Assembly (NCBI GenBank): GCA_947176615.1
Contig: CAMWRO010000065.1
Location: 1 to 11,525, forward strand
Direction: 5' to 3'
DNA length: 11,525 bases
Source: an uncultured Porphyromonadaceae bacterium
GTDB lineage: Bacteria; Bacteroidota; Bacteroidia; Bacteroidales; Muribaculaceae
Shown here: positions 6,527 through 11,525 of the stretch, piece after piece
Layout: each line of letters begins with the position of its first letter
Numbering within the stretch: position 1 is the first letter of the stretch
Position numbers and translations under genes: made by a program
Notes under the pieces: generated by a model
Told to the model about the DNA's origin: nothing
The model's database searches: none
The model's input: only the letters and a program-made list of their open reading frames with translations

Positions 6527-9500
6527 ATGAAAAAACAGATATTCACGCTGATACTGGCCATGATCACGGCAATGACTGTCATGGCGCAGACAAGCGTTCA
6601 CGGCGTTGTCACCTCGGCAAGCGACGGCGAGCCGATGATTGGAGCCTCGGTCATGGTAAAGGGCACTTCCAACGGTGCCGCTACCGACCTTGACGGCAAT
6701 TACGCACTGAAAAATGTCCCCGCCGACGCGACCCTCGTCTTCTCGGCCATCGGATTCCAGACTGTGGAGGAGAAAGTCAGCGGACGCTCCGAAATCAACG
6801 TTGTCATGAAAGAACAGAGCGAGCTGCTCGACGAGGTTGTGGTCGTCGGTTACGGCACAGTCAAGCGCAGCGACCTGACAAGCTCGATTTCGACCATCAA
6901 GGGCGAGAAAATTGTCGAGCAGACCACGGGTAACGCTATGGACGCTCTCCAAGGCAAGGTCAACGGCGTGCAGATTGCCTCGGGCGGCGGCCCCGGCACC
7001 CAGCCCCGCGTAATCATCCGCGGTGTCACCACCGTCAACGGCAGCACTCCTCTCTATGTTGTCGACGGTATGCCTGTCGGAACCGACATCAACTTCCTCA
7101 ATCCCGGCGACATCGAGTCGATGGAGGTGTTGAAAGACGCGTCGGCATCGGCAATCTACGGTACCCGCGGCTCTAACGGCGTCATCCTCATCACCACCAA
7201 GAAAGGCTCGGCCGGCGCGACTCATGTCAGCTTCACCGCCAATGTCGGTTTCCAGACACTGAAGAAACCCGACATGGCAGGCGCAGCCGAATATGAGCAA
7301 GTGTTCCGCGCCCGCTATGCCAACGACGGCCGCGTGGCTCCGTGGAACAGTCCCAAAACCGGTTACACCGATGCCGAAGGCACCGACTGGTGGGACGAAG
7401 TCATCAACAAGACCGCCCTCGTGCAGAACTACCAGCTATCTATCAACGGCGGCAACGAGAAATACAACTATGCCCTCTCGATGGGTTACTTCCGCGACAA
7501 CTCGCAATATGACGTAGGTTACTGGGACAAAGTCACCATCAACCTCAACACCGAGTACAATTTCAACAAATATGTGAAAGCCGGTCTCCAGATGGCGCCC
7601 CGCACCGAGTCTTGGGAAAACACCCCCAACCAGTTTGGCTCGGCTATGGGCATGGACCCCACGACACCCGTGTTCCGCCCCGAGGAGGAATGGACCGACA
7701 ATGTATATAACCGCTACCAGCGTTCCTACAACAACCAAGTGTGGAACCCCGCGGCATCACTCGCCCGTCCCGCCGACAAGACCCGCAAGTGGGGTATGCT
7801 CCTCAACCCCTACATTCAGATTATGCCCATCGAGGGCCTGACACTCAAGACCCAGTTTGGCCTCAACGCCTCCTTCCAGCGTGCCGACAGCTACTCTCCC
7901 AAGTTCTCGCTCGACGCACTCGAACAGGCCACCACCAGCAGCGTTTCACGCCAGATGAACGAATGGAGCGACTGGAACTGGACCAACACCATCAACTACA
8001 TGAAGACCTTCAACCGCGTCCACAACCTCAACGTCATGGCAGGTTTCACCGCCGAGCGTTTCAACGACTACTGGGTGAAGGGCTACCGCGAGGGAATCCC
8101 CAGTGACAACGAGGCTCTGCGCGAGGTGAACGCGGGCACTACCGCCGACAACGCAAGCGGCAGCTCGGGTCACAACTCGCTCGTCTCCTACCTCGGCCGA
8201 CTGATGTACAACTTTGACAACCGCTACTACATCACCGCCACCGTGCGTGTCGACGGCTCGTCGAAGTTCCCCAAAGGCAACAAATATGCAACATTCCCCT
8301 CGGTTTCAGGCGCATGGCGCATCTCCAACGAGGCTTTCATGAAAGACCAGACCGTGGTCGACAACCTCAAGCTCCGTCTCGGCTGGGGTAAGGTGGGTAA
8401 TCAGGCCATCTCCAACTCGGCCTACCTTACCCTCATGGGTCAGGCCGACTATGTATTCGGCGGCATCCGCGTTCCCGGCACGACTGTTTCGTCGGTCGGC
8501 AACAACAAGCTCAAATGGGAGACCGTCGAGGACTACAACATCGGTATCGACGCAAGTTTCTTCAACTCGCGTCTCGACGTGACCCTCGATTTCTATCAGA
8601 AGAAGTCCCACGACATGCTCTATGCCAAGAACAATATCTTTGCCCTCGGTTATCCCGCATGGCAGAGTCAGGTGACCATGAACATCGGCGAGATGGAGGC
8701 CACCGGCTGGGAAGTGGGCCTCAACTGGCATGACCGCGTAGGGGAAGTGCGCTACGACATCGGCGTGAACCTCTCGGGCGTGCGCAACAAGGCAGTCAAG
8801 CTCTCGGGCGACGGTCCTGTCTATGCCAGCGGCTTCAACGGCGACCAGATCAACCGCACCGAGGACGGCGGCCTGCTCGGACGATTCTACGGCTACACCG
8901 CCGACGGTATTTTCCAGAACTGGACCGAGGTCTATGCCCACAGTGACGAGCACGGAAACCTCATCCAGCCCAATGCACAGCCCGGTGACGTGCGTTTCCT
9001 CGACCTGAACCACGACGGCACAATCAATGACGAGGACAAGCGCTATATCGGCAACCCGTTCCCCGACCTGATGATGGGCGTGAACCTCGCGGCCTACTGG
9101 CGCGACTGGGACTTCACCGCCAACTTCTACGGAACTTTCGGCAACGACATCTTCAACACCACCAAGTCACGCTATGCCGGCGGTGGCGGTGAAAATGTCT
9201 ATGCGGGAACCATCAACAAGGCTTGGCACGGCGAAGGAACCTCCAACGACATCCCCCGCCTGACTGCCAACGACAGCAATCAGAACTATGCCCGCGTCTC
9301 CACATTCTATGTAGAGGACGGCAGCTATTTCCGCTGCAAGCTGCTCCAGCTCGGCTACACCATCCCCAAGAAACTGCTCGGCGGCACCACGCTGCGCCTC
9401 TCTTTCTCGGCCCAGAACCCCTTCACCGTCACCAAGTATTCGGGCATGGACCCCGAGCGTCCCGCGATGAACGGAAGCGTGCTTGAGACAGGTGTCGACT

Positions 9501-9556
9501 GGATTGCCTACCCCAACCCCCGCACATTCCTTTTCGGTCTTAACTTTAACTTCTAA
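6527..9556 (+). CDS. SusC-like TonB-dependent outer-membrane transporter, 1009 aa
   Basis: The import channel of the locus: an outer-membrane beta-barrel that takes up oligosaccharides using TonB energy. Residues 1-20 are a signal peptide (cleavage near VMA-Q). A carboxypeptidase-regulatory-like beta domain spans about 23-95 (GVVTSASDGEPMIGASVMVKG). The SusC signature and TonB-box region LDEVVVVGYGTVKRSDLT lies at 101-118. The plug follows at about 120-228 (ALQGKVNGVQI, IRGVTTVNGSTPLYVVDG, SMEVLKDASASAIYGTRGSNG). The rest is barrel, including the typical GRFYGYTADGIFQ (785-797) and the acidic PGDVRFLDLNHDGTINDED (819-837), and it ends in an aromatic Phe as barrel proteins do. The length is normal for the family, with no frameshift. 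The stop codon TAA shares its last base with an ATG of the susD-like gene, so the two are probably translationally coupled. No Shine-Dalgarno sequence is visible. Confidence 0.97.
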   Translation: MKKQIFTLILAMITAMTVMAQTSVHGVVTSASDGEPMIGASVMVKGTSNGAATDLDGNYALKNVPADATLVFSAIGFQTVEEKVSGRSEINVVMKEQSELLDEVVVVGYGTVKRSDLTSSISTIKGEKIVEQTTGNAMDALQGKVNGVQIASGGGPGTQPRVIIRGVTTVNGSTPLYVVDGMPVGTDINFLNPGDIESMEVLKDASASAIYGTRGSNGVILITTKKGSAGATHVSFTANVGFQTLKKPDMAGAAEYEQVFRARYANDGRVAPWNSPKTGYTDAEGTDWWDEVINKTALVQNYQLSINGGNEKYNYALSMGYFRDNSQYDVGYWDKVTINLNTEYNFNKYVKAGLQMAPRTESWENTPNQFGSAMGMDPTTPVFRPEEEWTDNVYNRYQRSYNNQVWNPAASLARPADKTRKWGMLLNPYIQIMPIEGLTLKTQFGLNASFQRADSYSPKFSLDALEQATTSSVSRQMNEWSDWNWTNTINYMKTFNRVHNLNVMAGFTAERFNDYWVKGYREGIPSDNEALREVNAGTTADNASGSSGHNSLVSYLGRLMYNFDNRYYITATVRVDGSSKFPKGNKYATFPSVSGAWRISNEAFMKDQTVVDNLKLRLGWGKVGNQAISNSAYLTLMGQADYVFGGIRVPGTTVSSVGNNKLKWETVEDYNIGIDASFFNSRLDVTLDFYQKKSHDMLYAKNNIFALGYPAWQSQVTMNIGEMEATGWEVGLNWHDRVGEVRYDIGVNLSGVRNKAVKLSGDGPVYASGFNGDQINRTEDGGLLGRFYGYTADGIFQNWTEVYAHSDEHGNLIQPNAQPGDVRFLDLNHDGTINDEDKRYIGNPFPDLMMGVNLAAYWRDWDFTANFYGTFGNDIFNTTKSRYAGGGGENVYAGTINKAWHGEGTSNDIPRLTANDSNQNYARVSTFYVEDGSYFRCKLLQLGYTIPKKLLGGTTLRLSFSAQNPFTVTKYSGMDPERPAMNGSVLETGVDWIAYPNPRTFLFGLNFNF

Positions 9557-11196
9557 TGTCACTCATGAAAAAGATATATTTACTGTCACTCGCGCTCATC
9601 ACAGCCCTGCTGACCTCCTCCTGTGAAGACTTCCTTACCGAGGATGTCCGCGGTCAGGAGAACCTCGACACCTATTTCTCCAACGAGGAGGAAGCCGAAA
9701 ACTTCATCACCGGCTGCTATGCCTCGATTACCTACGACGACTGGTGGCAGATCGACAACTTCTGGATTCTCGCCGACATGTGCAGCGACGACTACTGGAT
9801 GGGTAACTGCACCCAGTCTCAGGACGGCTACATCCAGCTCGCCCACTATCAGGGAACAGGTCAGGAAAACGGAACCATCTCCAATTTCTGGCAGTATCGC
9901 TACAAAGGAATCCTGCGCTGCAACGTCGCCATCGACCGCATCCCGCAGGCCAATATCTATGACGAGCAGAAGAAAGCGCGCCTCATCGCCGAGGCTAAGT
10001 TCCTCCGCGCCTACTACTACTTTGAACTCGTCAAGAACTTCGGCGGTGTGCCTCTGATGACAGGCTTCCTCATGCCCCACGAGGTCAGCGGCATCACCCG
10101 TGCAAGCGTCGACGAGGTATATGAATTTATCTGGAAAGACCTTCGCGAGGCCATCGACATCCTCCCCGCCAAGAAGGAACAGGCTGCCGCCGACCTCGGA
10201 CGCGCAACCCGCGGCGCCGCCCTCGGCCTCCACGGAAAGACTCTCGTGTTCCGCGAAAAATGGGCCGCTGCCAAGGACACCCTCGGCCTGCTCATTCAGG
10301 AAAACGAATATCAGCTGATGAACAACTTCGGCGATGTGTGGAACGTTGACCACAACAACAATGCCGAGTCGCTCTTTGAAGTACAGTACATGTACAGCGA
10401 CCGTTACTCCCTCGGCGGATGCCTCTCGATTATCTCCGGTCCCCGCGACGTGGCCGATCAGGACGGATGGGCTTGGGGCCTCCCGACAGCCAACCTCGAA
10501 AACGCCTTTATCGAGGCAGGCGACACCGAGCGTCTCCGCTGGACCATCATCAAGAACGGCGCGACCGAAATCGCCGGCGAGGACAATTTTGCCGGTCTGA
10601 TTGCCAAGCAAGGCAATGCCAACGGCAACGGCAGCTACTGCATCCCGCCGCGCTCCAACAAGAGTGCCCGCATCTCGCGCAAAATCTACATCCCGTTTGA
10701 CAAGCGTCCCGAGAAATTTGAGAAATGCCGCATCCCGCTCAACCACCGCATCCTCCGCCTTGCCGACATCTATCTGCTCTATGCCGAGGCTTGCAACGAG
10801 CTGGGTCAGGACGGCGAAGCCTGCATCTACCTCAACAAGGTGCGCAACCGTGCCAAGCTCGGCAACCTCAACCTGACCGGCTGGGACCTCCGCAAGGCCA
10901 TCCGTCTGGAACGCCGCCTCGAACTCGCCCTTGAGTCGCAGCGCCTCGACGACATCCGCCGCTGGACCGACGAAAACGGAAAGAAAGTCATCTGCAACCT
11001 CATGGGTCCCGACGGCTCGTTTGTAAAATGGAACACTGACCCCGCCACCGCCGACCCCATCGAGTGGGCACAGCAGAACGAGTCATCGGACAAGGGCATC
11101 AGTTTCCGCGAGGACCGTGACATGGTATTCCCCATCCCGCTCTACGAAATCACTATCTCCAACGGTCTCATACTTCAGAATCCCGGTTGGAATTAA
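9556..11196 (+). CDS. SusD-like (RagB/SusD family) glycan-binding lipoprotein, 546 aa
   Basis: The surface lid that partners the SusC-like channel and delivers glycan to it. A lipoprotein signal peptide ends at Cys23 (LTSSC), followed by acidic EDFLTED. Family hallmarks are in order: the N-terminal FSNEEEAENFITGCYAS (41-57), the TPR-like helices LIAEAKFLRAYYYFELVKNF (143-162), RLADIYLLYAEACNELG (401-417), LNKVRNRA (426-433), RLERRLELALESQRLDDIRRW (450-470), and the C-terminal PIPLYEI (526-532) and NPGW (542-545). Length and motifs are complete. The ATG at 9556 overlaps the susC-like stop codon by one base (TAATG). A second in-frame ATG at 9565 gives a signal peptide beginning MKKIYLL and is just as plausible. 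Which glycan it binds cannot be read from the sequence. Confidence 0.96.
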   Translation: MSLMKKIYLLSLALITALLTSSCEDFLTEDVRGQENLDTYFSNEEEAENFITGCYASITYDDWWQIDNFWILADMCSDDYWMGNCTQSQDGYIQLAHYQGTGQENGTISNFWQYRYKGILRCNVAIDRIPQANIYDEQKKARLIAEAKFLRAYYYFELVKNFGGVPLMTGFLMPHEVSGITRASVDEVYEFIWKDLREAIDILPAKKEQAAADLGRATRGAALGLHGKTLVFREKWAAAKDTLGLLIQENEYQLMNNFGDVWNVDHNNNAESLFEVQYMYSDRYSLGGCLSIISGPRDVADQDGWAWGLPTANLENAFIEAGDTERLRWTIIKNGATEIAGEDNFAGLIAKQGNANGNGSYCIPPRSNKSARISRKIYIPFDKRPEKFEKCRIPLNHRILRLADIYLLYAEACNELGQDGEACIYLNKVRNRAKLGNLNLTGWDLRKAIRLERRLELALESQRLDDIRRWTDENGKKVICNLMGPDGSFVKWNTDPATADPIEWAQQNESSDKGISFREDRDMVFPIPLYEITISNGLILQNPGWN

Positions 11197-11202
11197 CCCC
11201 CC

Positions 11203-11278
11203 AAAAACAAGGGCTGCGGCCCCGGTATCAGTAATTTTTCGTCCCGAAGGGGATGATTGCCGCAGCCTTTGTTTTTTT
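11203..11278 (+). terminator. Strong intrinsic terminator after the susD-like gene
   Basis: The left arm 11203-11220 (AAAAACAAGGGCTGCGGC) pairs with 11259-11276 over 18 bp with one G-T pair, and a run of seven Ts (11272-11278) follows. The 38-nt loop carries further inverted repeats: CCCC/GGGG, and TTCG/CGAA with a three-base TCC loop around 11238-11248. The left arm begins with five As, so the element could also stop leftward transcripts. It sits 6 bp after the susD-like stop and 43 bp before the GH30-like start. Confidence 0.85.
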
Positions 11279-11321
11279 AACAAGCATACTCCCCACTACA
11301 ATATATCTTATTATAAAAGCA

Positions 11322-11525
11322 ATGAAACGAAACATTATATTGATGACAGCCGCTATGGCGATGTCGGTCACCGTGGCCGCCTGCAGCGACGATGACCCCA
11401 AGCCTTCGTCGGGTTCCAACGGCACGTCAACTGTCGCTGTCGACAAAAACGTTACAATCGACGCATCGCGCACCTATCAGACGATTCAGGGTTTTGCCGC
11501 CTCTGACTGCTGGATGGGCAACTGG
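11322..11525 (+). CDS. GH30-like glycoside hydrolase lipoprotein, N-terminal 68 aa (cut by window edge)
   Basis: Only the first 68 codons are present and the frame is open to the last base. Residues 1-20 form a lipoprotein signal peptide with lipobox VAAC (Cys21) and an acidic SDDD just after, which suggests surface display. A short Ser/Gly/Thr-rich linker leads to TIDASRTYQTIQGFAASDCWMGNW (45-68). This matches the first strand of GH30-type (clan GH-A) TIM barrels, where Q-x-I-x-G-F-G/A-x-S-D is typical. The catalytic glutamates would lie downstream, outside the window. GH30 enzymes include beta-1,6-glucanases and xylanases, among others. The subfamily and substrate cannot be decided here. 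The gene follows the strong terminator, so it depends on read-through or its own promoter. No clear TAnnTTTG box lies in the 43 bp before it. Confidence 0.7.
   Translation, partial: MKRNIILMTAAMAMSVTVAACSDDDPKPSSGSNGTSTVAVDKNVTIDASRTYQTIQGFAASDCWMGNW

Noticed and set aside
6500..7300. 266-codon minus-strand open frame opposite the start of the susC-like gene
   Set aside because: It is an antisense shadow of the signal peptide, regulatory-like domain and plug. It has no motif of its own.
8306..9013. 235-codon minus-strand open frame opposite the susC-like barrel
   Set aside because: Same reason: antisense to well-conserved SusC motifs, with biased V/E/H composition.
9586..10746. 386-codon minus-strand open frame opposite the susD-like gene
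   Set aside because: It is an antisense shadow. Its protein is rich in V, G, A and D with no recognisable domain, and the plus-strand gene is unmistakable.

Overview
The window looks like one end of a Bacteroidota polysaccharide-utilization locus (PUL). The evidence is a hybrid two-component sensor (HTCS), a SusC/SusD pair, surface lipoproteins with an acidic stretch right after the lipid-anchored cysteine, TAnnTTTG-type -7 boxes, and no clear Shine-Dalgarno sequences. The coding DNA is GC-rich, with strong use of C-ending codons and TCG serine. This suggests a GC-rich Bacteroidales lineage such as Muribaculaceae. The family assignment is inference only.

Layout. Positions 1-213 hold no supportable gene. 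The minus strand at 214-4311 encodes a 1365-residue HTCS: signal peptide, 14 propeller blades, Y_Y_Y domain, one membrane span, histidine kinase, receiver and AraC-type DNA-binding domain. It is transcribed away from a plus-strand operon across a 673-bp intergenic region. The operon encodes a SusE/SusF-like surface glycan-binding lipoprotein (4985-6490), a SusC-like TonB-dependent transporter (6527-9556) and a SusD-like lipoprotein (9556-11196). A strong intrinsic terminator with an 18-bp stem follows (11203-11278). The start of a GH30-like lipoprotein glycosidase (from 11322) then runs off the window edge.

How the parts work together (family knowledge plus inference). The GH30-like enzyme would cut a glycan at the cell surface. 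The SusE/F-like and SusD-like lipoproteins would capture the fragments, and the SusC-like channel would import them. The periplasmic propellers of the HTCS would sense a derived oligosaccharide, and its AraC domain would activate the operon. The substrate cannot be determined from this window.

The most unusual part is the intergenic region. It carries a series of seven small hairpins, each with exactly a three-base loop (4497-4800). The fifth in the labelled set, counting the GTCCTC core, is the tip of a 72-nt imperfect hairpin, and the last is followed by a T-run. A -7-like box sits just before the series, so it could be an unrecognised structured RNA or a REP-like mobile repeat cluster. Short motifs are shared between the two flanks of this series, near the HTCS promoter and near the operon promoter. 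They are candidate HTCS operator sites. Placing the SusE/F-like gene ahead of susC/susD is also less usual.
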